A DNA stretch of 64,000 bases from Bradyrhizobium sp. SSBR45G (GTDB lineage: Bacteria > Pseudomonadota > Alphaproteobacteria > Rhizobiales > Xanthobacteraceae), in the NCBI RefSeq assembly GCF_030159255.1, contig NZ_BSCT01000010.1:74907-138906 (forward strand), in the 5' to 3' direction. The notes below the pieces were generated by a model. It was not told the DNA's origin. It saw only the letters and a list, made by a program, of their open reading frames with translations, and made no database searches. Positions 8,852-18,201 of the stretch are shown here, one piece after another (position 1 is the stretch's first letter; each line of letters opens with the position of its first letter). Position numbers and translations under genes: made by a program.

Positions 8852-9211
8852 TCAGGCCGCGCGCATGAGGCTGCGCGTGTTGCTGTTCGCCGCCGATGGC
8901 GAATGCCGTATGAGTTTCGTGGCGGCCAGTCCGTGAATGATCCGCAGCCGCGTGCCGCCTCCGGCATTGGGCATGACCTGGAACGTCACGATGCTTTCGA
9001 GGTAGGGCGGTTCGTCGTCGCGCATCCGATAGCGGACCTCTTCGCCTGAGATCGACGAGATGGGCGCGGCATCGGCCAGATCGCCGCGCGGCAGCCAGCT
9101 GTCCCGCAGCTCGGGAATGTTGATGGCGCGCCAGACCTTCTCCGGCGGCGCCTCGAGGTCGTAGTCGAGAACGAGCTCTTCGCCCTGCTGAGCAGCCTTG
9201 GTGTCGGTCAT
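8852..9211 (-). CDS. SRPBCC (AHSA1/START-like) domain protein
   Basis: A 119-residue protein of the SRPBCC ligand-binding/AHSA1 superfamily. The diagnostic N-terminal pattern is ldydLEAPPEKVWRAINIPELRDSWLP, followed by beta strands with EVRYRMRDDEPPYLESIVTFQV. The C-terminal helix (LRIIHGLAATKL...) is shorter than in full AHSA1 proteins. Its ATG overlaps the stop of the arsR gene by four bases (ATGA), so translation is coupled. An ArsR-SRPBCC pairing is a recurrent two-gene arrangement in alphaproteobacteria. Ligand and function are unknown. Confidence 0.85.
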   Translation of the reverse strand: MTDTKAAQQGEELVLDYDLEAPPEKVWRAINIPELRDSWLPRGDLADAAPISSISGEEVRYRMRDDEPPYLESIVTFQVMPNAGGGTRLRIIHGLAATKLIRHSPSAANSNTRSLMRAA

Positions 9212-9522
9212 TGGTCCATGTCCTTCAGCAGGGTTTTCAACGCATCGACACGTGACGGCCAGTAGGCGCGATATTTCGTCAGCCAGCGAGCGATCAGCGC
9301 CAAGCCCTTGGGATCGACCTCGTAGTTGACGAAACGGCCCTGGCGCTCTTCCCGCACCAGCCCGGCATTGCGCAGCACCGCGAGGTGCTGCGACATCGCC
9401 GGCTGGCTGATCGCCATGCCATCGCGCAGGGCGCTGGCATTCATGCGGCCAGCCGCCAGCTTCTCGAAGATCACGTAGCGCGTCGGATCGGCCAGCGCCT
9501 TGAAGATGTCACTCTCGATCAT
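9208..9522 (-). CDS. ArsR/SmtB family transcriptional regulator
   Basis: A 104-residue winged-helix repressor. The typical ArsR core is visible: DIFKALADPTRYVIFEKL, SALRDGMAISQPAMSQHLAVLRNAGLV (recognition helix) and EERQGRFVNYEVDP (wing). No Cys metal-binding motif of the ELCVCDL kind is present, so it is more likely a non-metal ArsR of the SRPBCC-associated group. The start at 9522 is the only sensible one: the longer frame runs through the repeat at 9627-9781. A perfect CATAAG/CTTATG palindrome lies 8 nt upstream of the start. It leads a probable operon with the SRPBCC gene and clpP. Confidence 0.9.
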   Translation of the reverse strand: MIESDIFKALADPTRYVIFEKLAAGRMNASALRDGMAISQPAMSQHLAVLRNAGLVREERQGRFVNYEVDPKGLALIARWLTKYRAYWPSRVDALKTLLKDMDQ

Positions 9523-9529
9523 GACAACA

Positions 9530-9547
9530 CATAAGCATAAACTTATG
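9530..9547 (-). promoter_or_regulatory. Palindromic operator candidate for arsR operon
   Basis: CATAAG (9530-9535), six bases, then CTTATG (9542-9547): an exact inverted repeat directly upstream of the arsR start codon. Position and AT-rich palindromic form fit autoregulation by the ArsR protein. It is inferred from the sequence only. Confidence 0.55.
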
Positions 9548-9626
9548 TGACGTGCAAGCAAGCATTGCGCGGGCGGCAGCTGTCCTTTCGATGCTTGGGT
9601 CCGGCCGCAATGCCGCTCCACAACCG

Positions 9627-9781
9627 GTGTCGTCCCTGCGAACGCAGGGACCCATAACCCCGGGCGCGGCTTAGGGCACGACAGGTCCAACATGCGACCT
9701 GCCTCAAGATGGATCACGCGGTATGGGTCCCGGATCTGCGCCCGCTGACGCGTTGCGTCGGCGGGCTTGTCCGGGACGACA
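9627..9781. repeat. Dispersed palindromic repeat, diverged copy
   Basis: It starts GTGTCGTCCCTGCGAACGCAGGGACCCATA and ends CGGGCTTGTCCGGGACGAC with an internal TATGGGTCCCGGATCTGCGCC, so it shares both ends and the core with the tandem copies at 4623-5032. It fills the space upstream of the arsR gene; the rest of 9548-9865 holds nothing recognisable. Confidence 0.75.
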
Positions 9782-9865
9782 GCTTTGGATGATCGCCAGC
9801 TTCGCGGCCAGTTCTCGAAGACGTGTTTGCTGCGCAGGCGACTCGTCACCTCGCGCGCAGGATGA

Positions 9866-10291
9866 TCACTCCGGCACCTCGCCAAAATTCTTCCCTACCG
9901 GCAGCACCGCGTGACGGATCAGCCGCGAATCCTCCACCGCCGCCTGCCGATGCTTCACGGCTTCCCGATAGACCGGATCGCGGATCATCTCGACGAACGC
10001 CTGCACGCTCGGATATTCGGCGATGAAGCAGTGGTCCCAGCGCTCCTCCTGCGGGCCGATCAGCATCAGCTCGAAGCGGCCCTGCCAGACGATGCGGCCG
10101 CCGAGGCGCTCGAACACCGGGCCGCTGTCGCGGCCATAGGCCGCATAGGCTTCGGCGCCGCTGACCTTTCGCCCGTCCGGATAGGCGGCCTCCTTGCGCA
10201 GCCGGACCAGGTTCAGCATGTGGATCGGACCGGGACGATCGTTCGCCCGGAACTGCGCGAACACCTCCTTGGTCGGGTCGATATGGCCCAT
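9866..10291 (-). CDS. DUF1330 domain protein
   Basis: A 141-residue soluble protein of the DUF1330 (dimeric alpha-beta barrel) family. Supporting stretches are PGPIHMLNLVRLRKEAAYPDG, GAEAYAAYGRDSGPVFERLGGRIVWQG and CFIAEYPSVQAFVEMIRDPVYREAVKHRQAAVEDSRL (quoted from consecutive parts of the protein), the last being the family's typical C-terminal half. GAGGGAG lies just before the ATG. No enzymatic role is known for most members. It stands alone, divergent from the PBP gene to its right. Confidence 0.85.
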   Translation of the reverse strand: MGHIDPTKEVFAQFRANDRPGPIHMLNLVRLRKEAAYPDGRKVSGAEAYAAYGRDSGPVFERLGGRIVWQGRFELMLIGPQEERWDHCFIAEYPSVQAFVEMIRDPVYREAVKHRQAAVEDSRLIRHAVLPVGKNFGEVPE

Positions 10292-10446
10292 GAGCTCCCT
10301 CGCCTCTTCGTTGTTTACCTCCGCTTAACCATAACGCGGCGTTAGCGGCGCGAAACTCCTAATCGCGCGTTAAGCTTTTCCTAACTGGCCCTTAAACTCC
10401 GCCCACTACCGTGGTTGGACGGCGGGGTCGCGGGCTCGGGTTGCGT

Positions 10447-12663
10447 ATGGCGCGGGGACGGAAACAGGGCGGCGGACGCAAGGAGCCGCGATTCGGCCTT
10501 GCGGCTGCGATGGCCGATCTGCGCCTCGATCCAAAGGACCGCATTCCGGCCGGCGAGGACGCGCCGAAGAAATCAGCCAGGAAAAAGCCGGTCGAGTTCG
10601 ACGACGACGATGAGGCGCCGGCGCGTGAGCCCAAATCAGCTCCGCCCAAGGCCGCTCCGCCCAAGCCGAAGCCTGCCCGCAGCAAGTCACGCTGGGGCAT
10701 GTCCATTGGCCGCATGTTCTACTGGGCGCTGGTGTGCGGCCTGTGGGGCGTGATCGCGCTGGTCGGCGTCGTGATCTGGGCCGGTGCGCATCTGCCGCCG
10801 ATCCAGTCGCTGGAGATTCCGAAGCGGCCGCCGACCATCGAGATCGTCGGCTTCGACGGCAGCATGCTGGCGCAGCGCGGCGAGATGGCCGGCGCCAACG
10901 TCGCGCTGAAGGATCTGCCGCCCTATCTGCCGAAAGCCTTCATCGCCATCGAGGATCGCCGCTTCTACCAGCATTTCGGCATCGATCCGATCGGCATTGC
11001 CCGCGCCGTGGTCGCCAACATCCTGCATCGTGGCGTGTCGCAGGGCGGCTCGACCCTGACGCAGCAGCTCGCCAAGAACCTGTTCCTGACCCAGGAGCGC
11101 ACGCTCGCCCGCAAGCTCCAGGAGGCCGAGCTGGCGCTGTGGCTGGAGCGCAAATACTCCAAGCGCGACATTCTCGAGCTGTATCTGAATCGGGTCTATT
11201 TCGGCTCCGGTGCCTATGGCGTCGAGGCGGCTGCGCAGCGCTATTTCGGCAAGTCGGCGCGGCAAGTGACGGTCGGCGAGGCGGCGATGCTCGCGGGCCT
11301 CGTGAAATCGCCGTCGCGGCTGGCGCCGAACCGCAACCCGGAAGGCGCGGCCAAGCGCGCGCAGACCGTGCTCGCGGCCATGGCCGAGGCCAAGTTCATC
11401 AGCGACGCCCAGGCGCAGGCGCAGATCGCGCATCCCTCCGTGGCGGTGAAGCCCGCCGGCGCCGGCACCGTGAACTACGTCGCCGACTGGATCGGCGAGG
11501 TGCTCGACGATCTGGTCGGCCAGGTCGAGGAGTCGATCGTGGTCGAGACCACGATCGATCCGAAGCTGCAGAGCGTGGCGGAGGCCGCCATCATCGACGA
11601 GCTTGCCGCCAAGAGCGTGAAGTTCAACGTCAGCCAGGGCGCGCTGGTGGCAATGACCCCGGATGGCGCCGTGCGCGCCATGGTCGGCGGCCGCAACTAT
11701 GCCGACAGCCAGTTCAACCGCGCCGTCACCGCCAAGCGTCAGCCGGGCTCGGCGTTCAAGCCGTTCGTCTATCTCACCGCGATCGAGCAGGGCCTGACGC
11801 CCGACACCGTCCGCCAGGACGCGCCGCTCGACCTGAAAGGCTGGAAGCCCGAGAACTACACCCGCGAATATTTCGGCGCGGTGACGCTGACGCAGGCGCT
11901 GGCGATGTCGCTGAACACGGTCGCCGTGCGCGTCGGCCTCGAGGTCGGACCGAAAAACGTGGTGCGCACCGCGCACCGCCTCGGCATCGCCTCCAGGCTC
12001 GATCCCAATCCGTCGATCGCGCTCGGCACCTCCGAAGTGTCGATGATCGAGCTGGTCGGCGCCTATGCACCGTTCTCCAATGGCGGCGTCAGCGTCTCGC
12101 CGCATGTGGTGACGCGGATCAAGACACTCGACGGCAAGCTGCTCTATATGCGCCAGGCCGAGCAGCCGGCGCAGGTGATCGAGCCGCGCAACGCGGCGAT
12201 GATGAACCAGATGATGCAGGAGACGCTGATCTCCGGCACCGCCAAGAAGGCGGAGATCCCCGGCTGGGTCGCCGCCGGCAAGACCGGCACCAGCCAGGAT
12301 TTCCGTGACGCCTGGTTCATCGGCTACACCGCGCATCTCGTCACCGGCGTCTGGCTCGGCAATGACGACAATTCGCCGACCAGGAAGGCGACCGGCGGCG
12401 GACTGCCGGTCGAGGTCTGGACCCGCTTCATGCGATCGGCACATCAGGGCGTGCCGGTGGCGGCGCTGCCGAATGCGCAAGGCTCGGGCCTGGTGCCGAC
12501 CCTGGCGCAGATCGCCTCACAGATCACGGCGCCGTCGGCGCCTGCCTCGAATCCTGCCACCACCGCGCGCGCCGCTCAGCCGAGCCGCAGCAACGCGCGC
12601 CCGGAAGCCGCCGCCGGTCTCGACGGCTGGCTGGTGGACCGATTGTTCGGCGGTCAGCGCTGA
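10447..12663 (+). CDS. Bifunctional penicillin-binding protein 1A-type (class A PBP)
   Basis: A 738-residue peptidoglycan synthase. A disordered, Lys/Pro-rich cytoplasmic N-terminus of about 80 residues is followed by one transmembrane helix (FYWALVCGLWGVIALVGVVIW). Then comes a GT51 glycosyltransferase domain (IAIEDRRFYQHFGID, GGSTLTQQLAKNLF, KxxILELYLN) and a transpeptidase domain with Ser-x-x-Lys in PGSAFKPF, SLN, and KTGTSQDFRDAW. A Pro/Ala-rich tail ends the protein. The start at 10447 (MARGRKQ) is favoured; a GTG at 10411 would add 12 residues and cannot be excluded. It converges on the GGDEF-EAL gene at 12715. Confidence 0.93.
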   Translation: MARGRKQGGGRKEPRFGLAAAMADLRLDPKDRIPAGEDAPKKSARKKPVEFDDDDEAPAREPKSAPPKAAPPKPKPARSKSRWGMSIGRMFYWALVCGLWGVIALVGVVIWAGAHLPPIQSLEIPKRPPTIEIVGFDGSMLAQRGEMAGANVALKDLPPYLPKAFIAIEDRRFYQHFGIDPIGIARAVVANILHRGVSQGGSTLTQQLAKNLFLTQERTLARKLQEAELALWLERKYSKRDILELYLNRVYFGSGAYGVEAAAQRYFGKSARQVTVGEAAMLAGLVKSPSRLAPNRNPEGAAKRAQTVLAAMAEAKFISDAQAQAQIAHPSVAVKPAGAGTVNYVADWIGEVLDDLVGQVEESIVVETTIDPKLQSVAEAAIIDELAAKSVKFNVSQGALVAMTPDGAVRAMVGGRNYADSQFNRAVTAKRQPGSAFKPFVYLTAIEQGLTPDTVRQDAPLDLKGWKPENYTREYFGAVTLTQALAMSLNTVAVRVGLEVGPKNVVRTAHRLGIASRLDPNPSIALGTSEVSMIELVGAYAPFSNGGVSVSPHVVTRIKTLDGKLLYMRQAEQPAQVIEPRNAAMMNQMMQETLISGTAKKAEIPGWVAAGKTGTSQDFRDAWFIGYTAHLVTGVWLGNDDNSPTRKATGGGLPVEVWTRFMRSAHQGVPVAALPNAQGSGLVPTLAQIASQITAPSAPASNPATTARAAQPSRSNARPEAAAGLDGWLVDRLFGGQR

Positions 12664-12684
12664 GATTGTGGAGATGAAGGTGAG

Positions 12685-12710
12685 GCGCGCATCCGCGACA
12701 GGATGCGCGC
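12685..12710. terminator. Hairpin between convergent genes
   Basis: A perfect 10-bp stem GCGCGCATCC/GGATGCGCGC with the loop GCGACA lies in the 51-bp gap between the PBP gene and the convergent GGDEF-EAL gene. There is no U-tract, so it is a possible bidirectional or Rho-assisted terminator. Confidence 0.5.
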
Positions 12711-12714
12711 GCGA

Positions 12715-15393
12715 TCAGCTGGCGGCCGCAGCGATGGGAGGCGTGCCCGGCAGGGCGGCCGTCGCACCGGACGCCTTCGCCAGCTTGCGTCCGACCTGCC
12801 GCAGCATCAGGCTCGCCCGGAGCGCGCTGTAGTCGAGCAGCCAGCGGCTGAAGGCGGAGGCGGCCATCGGGCGCGCGAACAGGAAGCCCTGCATCGCGTC
12901 GCAGCCGAGCTCGGCCAGCAGCTTGCGCTGCGGCTCGGTCTCGACACCTTCGGCGACGACGGCGACATCGAGGCTCTGGCCGACCCTGACGACGGCGGTC
13001 ACGATCGCCCGCGTGCCGCGGTTGTTCTCGAGATCCCGCATGAAGCTGCGGTCGATCTTGAGCTCGTGGATCGGCAGCTGGGCCAGGCGGCTGAGGCTGG
13101 AATAGCCGGTGCCGAAATCGTCCAGCGACAGGCCGACGCCCATGTTGCGCAGCTCGCTCATGGTGGCGATCACGGTGGCGCGCTCGTTGAGGATCACGCC
13201 CTCGGTGATCTCCAGCATCAGCATCTTCGCCGGCAGATCGTTGGCGGCCAGGATCTGGGCCACCACCGCCGCCAGATTGACGTTCTGGAAGTTGATCGGC
13301 GACAGGTTCACCGAGATGCAGGGGATGTCGAGACCGGCGCGGCGCCACGACGCCATCTGCTGGCAGGCGGTCTTGATCGTCCACACGCCGATCTGCTCGA
13401 TCAGGCCGCATTCCTCGGCAAGCGGGATGAATTTCGACGGCGACACCTCGCCCAGCACCGGATCGTGCCAGCGCGCCAGCGCCTCGACGCCGTGGATGGC
13501 GCCGTCCTTGGTGCGGATCTGCGGCTGGTAATGCAGCGTCAGGGCCTCGCTGGCGATGGCCTCGCGCAGCGCGGTGGAATGCATCAGCCGCTCTTCGGCG
13601 AGCTTGTCGATATCGGCGCTGAAGAAGCGATAGGTGGCGCGCCCGGCCCGCTTGGCCTTGTACATCGCCCCATCGGCCTGCTTGATCAGGGTCTCGATGT
13701 CCTTGGCATTGTCCGGATAGAGGCTGAGCCCCATGCTCGCGGACATCGGCACCTGCCGCTTGCCGATCGTCAGCGGCATCGCCAGCGCGGCCGTGATCCG
13801 CGCCGCCGCCAGCGAGGTCTCGAGGGGATCGCGATTCTGCAGCACGATCACGAACTCGTCGCCGCCGAGCCGCCCCAGCATGTCGCCGGGACGAATCTGG
13901 GCCCGCAGCCGGTTGGCAAAGGCGACCAGGAACTCGTCGCCGGCCGCATGGCCCAGCGTGTCGTTGACGTCCTTGAAATTGTCGGCGTCGAGGAAGGCGA
14001 CGGCGAGATGGCTGCCCTCCGGACACGCCTTGATGGCCTCGGCAATCATCGAGGGGATGCGGGCGCGGTTCGGCAGGCCCGTCAGCATGTCGTGATAGGC
14101 GACCTGCGAGATCGTCGAGCGGACCTCCTGGCGCTCGATGGCGAGCGCACCGAGCTGAACGCAGGCGGCGACGATCTGCTCGTGCCACGCGCTGGGGGCA
14201 CGACATTCGCGGAAGTAGAAGGCGAAGGTGCCGATGACGCGACCGTCCTTGCCCTTGATCGGGGTCGACCAGCAGGCGCGCAGGCCGGCGCCGAGCGGGC
14301 CGGCCTTGTAGGGCTGCCAGCGCGGGTCGGTATCGAGATCGCGGGACAGCACTGGCTCGCACAGATAGGCCGCGGTGCCGCAGGACCCGACGTCGGGCCC
14401 GATCGCGACGCCGTCCAGGGCGGCGGAATAGGCCGGCGGCAGGCTGGGCCCGCCGAGCGGATGAATGCGTCCGTCGGAATCGACATGCAGGATCGAGCAG
14501 ACCACGTCCGGCGCCAGCTCCTCGACCCGGCGGCACATCTGATCGGCAATTGTCGTGATCGGCAGATCGGACGCCAGCGACGACATGATCAGCTGCTGCA
14601 GCGAGCGCAGTTGCTTAGTCTCCCGGATGTCGCTGAGCAGGCCGACCAGATGCCTGATCTTGCCCCGCTGATTGCGGTGCGCCTTGACGTGGGCCGTGGT
14701 CCAGATCTCGCAGCCCGCCTTGTCATAGATCAGGACGTCTTCCTCGACGCCCCGCTCGTCCTCGAGGCATTGCTTCAGGCGCTCGACCGTTCCGGGATCG
14801 GTGCAGGGCCCGATCAGGAGTTTGTCGACCTGCCGTCCACGCGCCTCCTCGGAGGAATATCCGAAGGTGCTCGCGAAGGCCGCATTGGTGTAGAGGATGT
14901 TCAACTCTTGATCGGTCACGATCACGGCGCGGTTGCTCCGGTCGGCCACCGACGTCAACAGCGCGTTGCGCTCGCGCAGGTCGTTCTCGGCGGTGACGTC
15001 GCGCATCAGCAGCATCGTGCAGACCGGCGCGTGGCCGGGCGGCAGCGCCTGCAGGGAGAGACGGATCCGAGTCCGCGTGCCTTGCCCGAGACGGAGCGTC
15101 AGTTCGCGGTCCGGTTCGGCCTCGCCGGCTTTGCCTGGCTCGTGCGGCGTGGCCGCGACCTCGCTAGGCTCGTCGCCTGGTGCCGCCGGAACGAGATCCG
15201 CCGGCAGGCCGAGGCTTTCGAGATCCGCACCGATCAGCGCGGCCGGATCACGCTGCAGCAGGGCCGAGGCGGCCCGGTTGGCGTAATGGACACGGCCATT
15301 CGCGTCGATGAGGAGAATCGCGTCGGAGGCACGGTCAAGTGCAGCCGAGAGCAGTTGCGCGGATGCGGCCGGTTGGAACTCGCTTGCAAGCAT
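12715..15393 (-). CDS. PAS-PAS-GAF-GGDEF-EAL cyclic-di-GMP signalling protein
   Basis: An 892-residue cytosolic sensor. Two PAS-type regions (DAILLIDANGRVHYANRAA; RAVIVTDQELNILYTNAAF) precede a GAF-like domain (ADQMCRRVEELAPDVVCSILHVD to STPIKGKDGRVIGTFAFYF, consecutive parts). A GGDEF domain follows with an intact LGGDEF signature (DMLTGLPNR upstream), then an EAL domain with GVEALARW, LEITEG, DDFGTGYSSLSRL and AEGVET. Both output domains keep their signature residues, so it may be bifunctional. There are no membrane helices. The start at 15393 is preferred over 15528 because the extra 45 codons lack GC-rich third positions. Signal unknown. Confidence 0.9.
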   Translation of the reverse strand: MLASEFQPAASAQLLSAALDRASDAILLIDANGRVHYANRAASALLQRDPAALIGADLESLGLPADLVPAAPGDEPSEVAATPHEPGKAGEAEPDRELTLRLGQGTRTRIRLSLQALPPGHAPVCTMLLMRDVTAENDLRERNALLTSVADRSNRAVIVTDQELNILYTNAAFASTFGYSSEEARGRQVDKLLIGPCTDPGTVERLKQCLEDERGVEEDVLIYDKAGCEIWTTAHVKAHRNQRGKIRHLVGLLSDIRETKQLRSLQQLIMSSLASDLPITTIADQMCRRVEELAPDVVCSILHVDSDGRIHPLGGPSLPPAYSAALDGVAIGPDVGSCGTAAYLCEPVLSRDLDTDPRWQPYKAGPLGAGLRACWSTPIKGKDGRVIGTFAFYFRECRAPSAWHEQIVAACVQLGALAIERQEVRSTISQVAYHDMLTGLPNRARIPSMIAEAIKACPEGSHLAVAFLDADNFKDVNDTLGHAAGDEFLVAFANRLRAQIRPGDMLGRLGGDEFVIVLQNRDPLETSLAAARITAALAMPLTIGKRQVPMSASMGLSLYPDNAKDIETLIKQADGAMYKAKRAGRATYRFFSADIDKLAEERLMHSTALREAIASEALTLHYQPQIRTKDGAIHGVEALARWHDPVLGEVSPSKFIPLAEECGLIEQIGVWTIKTACQQMASWRRAGLDIPCISVNLSPINFQNVNLAAVVAQILAANDLPAKMLMLEITEGVILNERATVIATMSELRNMGVGLSLDDFGTGYSSLSRLAQLPIHELKIDRSFMRDLENNRGTRAIVTAVVRVGQSLDVAVVAEGVETEPQRKLLAELGCDAMQGFLFARPMAASAFSRWLLDYSALRASLMLRQVGRKLAKASGATAALPGTPPIAAAAS

Positions 15394-15644
15394 CGTTCGA
15401 TTCAAGGCGCCCTGCTCGTTTCGGGAGAAACGATCTGCGCTCTGGTTGCAGCGAACGACCCGGCGCTCTGCAGGGACGTCACCTTGGGTTGATTGCGGTA
15501 AATCTGGCGAGCCCGGCGTTACGGCCACGTTAAAGCGCCGTCGAATTGGGCGATATCCTCTGGTTGCGCGCGGTAAAGCTTAAGAATTCGATAGCCGCGC
15601 GCAGCAGGTTGCCGAAGTCATCGCGCACACGCGGCGAGGGACGC

Positions 15645-15678
15645 AAAAAAATGGCCCGGACCAAAAGGCCGGGCCATT
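15645..15678 (-). terminator. Intrinsic terminator of the YgjP-type metalloprotease gene
   Basis: Read on the minus strand, a 10-bp stem AATGGCCCGG/CCGGGCCATT with a nine-base loop is followed by a run of seven T residues. It lies 23 nt beyond the stop of the gene at 15701 and is a textbook Rho-independent terminator. Confidence 0.85.
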
Positions 15679-15700
15679 GCGACATCCAACGCGCGACGGC

Positions 15701-16456
15701 TCAATCGTCCACGCCATAGCGATGCAGATCGTTGCCACAGGTGTCGAGCCACTTCTTGGCGCGCTCGACCGAGGAGCAGATCTTGCCGCAGACCTTCCAG
15801 AACCGCGGCGAGTGATTCATCTCGATCAGATGCGCGACCTCGTGCGCCGCGAGATAGTCGAGCACGAAGGCCGGCGCCAGGATCAGGCGCCACGAGAACG
15901 ACAGCGAGCCAGCCGACGTGCACGAGCCCCAGCGGCTCGACTGGTCGCGGATCGACAGCCGCTTCACCTTGACGCCGAGCTGCTCGGCATAGGCGTCCGA
16001 CGCCTTCTGCAGGTCACGGCGTGCCTCGCGCTTGAGGAAGTCGAGCACGCGGCGCTCGGTGTGCTCGATCCCGCCGGCCACGCACAGGATCTTCTCGCCG
16101 CTGTCGCGCGTCTCGGTCCACACCGTGCCGCGCTCGCCGGTGCGATGCACGATCTTGTGCGGCACACCGCGCAGCGGCACGATTGTGCCTGGCATGAACG
16201 GCGCCGCCTTCGGAAGACGGCCGAGACGGGCCGCGATCCACGCGCCATGACGCTGTGCGAAGTCCTTGGCCTCGATGATGGTGCCGCGCGGAGGCATCGT
16301 CAGGATCGCTTCGCGATCTGACGGATGAATTCTCAGGGTATAACGTCGCGCACGACGGTGACGCCGCAATCTAATCGAGTAGATTTGCGAGCCGTGCTTG
16401 ACGAGAAGACGCGAGGGTTCGGCGGGCCGCCGATAGAGTAGCGCGCGAGTGGCCAT
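15701..16456 (-). CDS. YgjP-type M48-like metallopeptidase (DUF45)
   Basis: A 251-residue protein of the YgjP/UTP pyrophosphatase-annotated DUF45 family, related to SprT and WLM zinc peptidases. The N-terminal half has IRLRRHRRARRYTLRIHP and the C-terminal half carries the zinc motif HEVAHLIEMNHS (HExxH with a downstream His) plus the family hallmark SSRWGSCTSAGSLSFSWRL. The start at 16456 (MATRALLYRR) is chosen over an ATG 28 codons upstream whose product looks non-coding. It is monocistronic and ended by a strong terminator. Substrate unknown. Confidence 0.88.
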   Translation of the reverse strand: MATRALLYRRPAEPSRLLVKHGSQIYSIRLRRHRRARRYTLRIHPSDREAILTMPPRGTIIEAKDFAQRHGAWIAARLGRLPKAAPFMPGTIVPLRGVPHKIVHRTGERGTVWTETRDSGEKILCVAGGIEHTERRVLDFLKREARRDLQKASDAYAEQLGVKVKRLSIRDQSSRWGSCTSAGSLSFSWRLILAPAFVLDYLAAHEVAHLIEMNHSPRFWKVCGKICSSVERAKKWLDTCGNDLHRYGVDD

Positions 16457-16748
16457 TGCTGTCAGTCCGGGAGGGAAGAACTCGCCCGGATTCTGCCATA
16501 TCCGCCGCCAGGGAAAGCGCTCGGCGCAAAAACAAATCATTTGCCCAACATACAGGGGTTCGGAGGGTTCCGCACCCTAGGCGTTGGGGCTCCAGCTTCG
16601 CTCAAGCAGCGAATCCAGAATCAGAAGCATCGCTCAAGCAGCGACGCCACATTCACTGCTTGAGTCACTCCGGAATTCCGGTTTCCGACGTCCCTTCAAA
16701 GAGTTACCGCGCACCCGGATTCGGATGCGCGATGAACCGTGTTTTCGC

Positions 16749-18077
16749 TCATTCAGCCGCAATGGCGAGCAGCGACTTCGGATCGGCTGCCGACAGCATG
16801 AAATCGTTGATGCGTGGCACGATCTCCGACTTGAATCGCGAACCGTTGAACACGCCGTAATGACCGACGCCGGGTTGCACGTAGTGAACCCGGCGATGAT
16901 CCGGGATCGACGAGCACAGTCCATGCGTCGCTTCGGTCTGGCCGAGACCGGAGATGTCGTCCTTCTCACCTTCAACCGTCATCAACGCGACGCGCGTGAC
17001 CTTCGACGGATCGACCAACACGCCGCGATGCGTCATCTCGCCCTTCGGCAGCGCGTGCTTGATGAACACCGTCTCCACCGTCTGCAAATAATATTCCGCA
17101 GCCAGATCCATGACGGCCAGATACTCGTCGTAGAAGTCGCGATGCTTGTCGACCTGGTCGCCGTCGCCCTTCACGAGATTGGCGAACAGCGCCTTGTGGG
17201 CGTCGACATGGCGGTCAAGGTTCATGCTGATGAATCCGTTCAGCTGCAGAAAGCCCGGATAGACGTCGCGCATGACGCCGGGATGCGGGAACGGCACCTT
17301 GGTGATGACGTGGTTGCGGAACCAGTCGATGCCGCGTTCCTGGGCGAGATTGTTCACGCCGGTCGGATTGCGGCGGGTATCGATCGGCCCGCCCATCAGG
17401 GTCATCGAGATTGGTGCGAATGGATCGCGATCCGCCTCCATCACCGAGACCGCGGCGAGCACCGGCACCGCCGGCTGGCACACCGCCATGACATGCATGT
17501 TGGTGCCGAGGAAGCGCAGCGCCTCGATGACGTAATCAATGTAGTCGTCGAGATCGAAGCGGCCTTCGGCCAGCGGCACCATGCGGGCATCGGCCCAGTC
17601 GGTGATGTAGACCTCGTGGGTCGGCAGGAACGCCTCGACCGTGCCGCGCAGCAAGGTCGCGTAATGGCCGGACATCGGCGCCACGATCAGCAGCCGCGGC
17701 TGCGGGCTGCGCAGCGGGCGGATGTGCTTGCGGTCGAAATGGAGCAGCCGGCAAAACGGCTTTTCCCAGATGACGCGAACCTCGACCGGGGTCCTGACAC
17801 CGTTGACCTCGGTCTCGTCGAGCCCCCATTCGGGCTTGCCGTAGCGGCGCGTGGTGCGCTCGAACAGCTCGCAGGCCGCTGCGATCGACTTGCCCATCTC
17901 GGTGTGCGCCCAGGGATTGAGCGGGTTCTGAAACAGGATCTTGGTGGCATCCGTGACAGCGCGCGCCGGATTGAGCGAGGCATGCGCCATTTCGTACATC
18001 CAGTACATCGGCGTCGTCAGGACAGGACTGCCTTCCGTCGCCAGGGGCGGTGCACCGCCAAACTCACCTATCGGCAT
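16749..18077 (-). CDS. phaZ: Intracellular polyhydroxyalkanoate depolymerase
   Basis: A 442-residue intracellular PHB depolymerase of the PhaZ1 type, which breaks down native storage granules. Instead of a serine lipase box the nucleophile is Cys200 in MAVCQPAVP, as known for this family. The Asp (in EGEKDDISGLGQT) and His (in GVGHYGVFNG) of the triad are present. The N-terminus PMYWMYEMAHASLNPARA and VAPMSGHYATLLRGTVE are also diagnostic. There is no signal peptide, consistent with a granule-associated cytosolic enzyme. AGAGAGGG precedes the start. It is monocistronic. Confidence 0.95.
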   Translation of the reverse strand: MPIGEFGGAPPLATEGSPVLTTPMYWMYEMAHASLNPARAVTDATKILFQNPLNPWAHTEMGKSIAAACELFERTTRRYGKPEWGLDETEVNGVRTPVEVRVIWEKPFCRLLHFDRKHIRPLRSPQPRLLIVAPMSGHYATLLRGTVEAFLPTHEVYITDWADARMVPLAEGRFDLDDYIDYVIEALRFLGTNMHVMAVCQPAVPVLAAVSVMEADRDPFAPISMTLMGGPIDTRRNPTGVNNLAQERGIDWFRNHVITKVPFPHPGVMRDVYPGFLQLNGFISMNLDRHVDAHKALFANLVKGDGDQVDKHRDFYDEYLAVMDLAAEYYLQTVETVFIKHALPKGEMTHRGVLVDPSKVTRVALMTVEGEKDDISGLGQTEATHGLCSSIPDHRRVHYVQPGVGHYGVFNGSRFKSEIVPRINDFMLSAADPKSLLAIAAE

Positions 18078-18201
18078 TCTCGTTCAACCCTCTCTGCAAC
18101 GCAGCATACTGCCGAATGCGTAATTAAGCGTCAATGCGGTGTTGTACGAGTTGGTGCCCTAAAGCGGCGAAAAGAGCCCGAAAATCCACGGGAAAAACGT
18201 A

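Noticed and set aside
9523..9885. N-terminal extension of the ArsR protein
   Set aside because: The added 121 residues run through a dispersed repeat and the putative operator; family length fits the start at 9522.
12524..14536. A 670-codon minus-strand open frame, and several other long open frames overlapping glnD, PBP and GGDEF genes
   Set aside because: They are antisense or out-of-frame readings of high-GC genes, with Arg/Ala/Pro-rich content, no domains and no ribosome sites.
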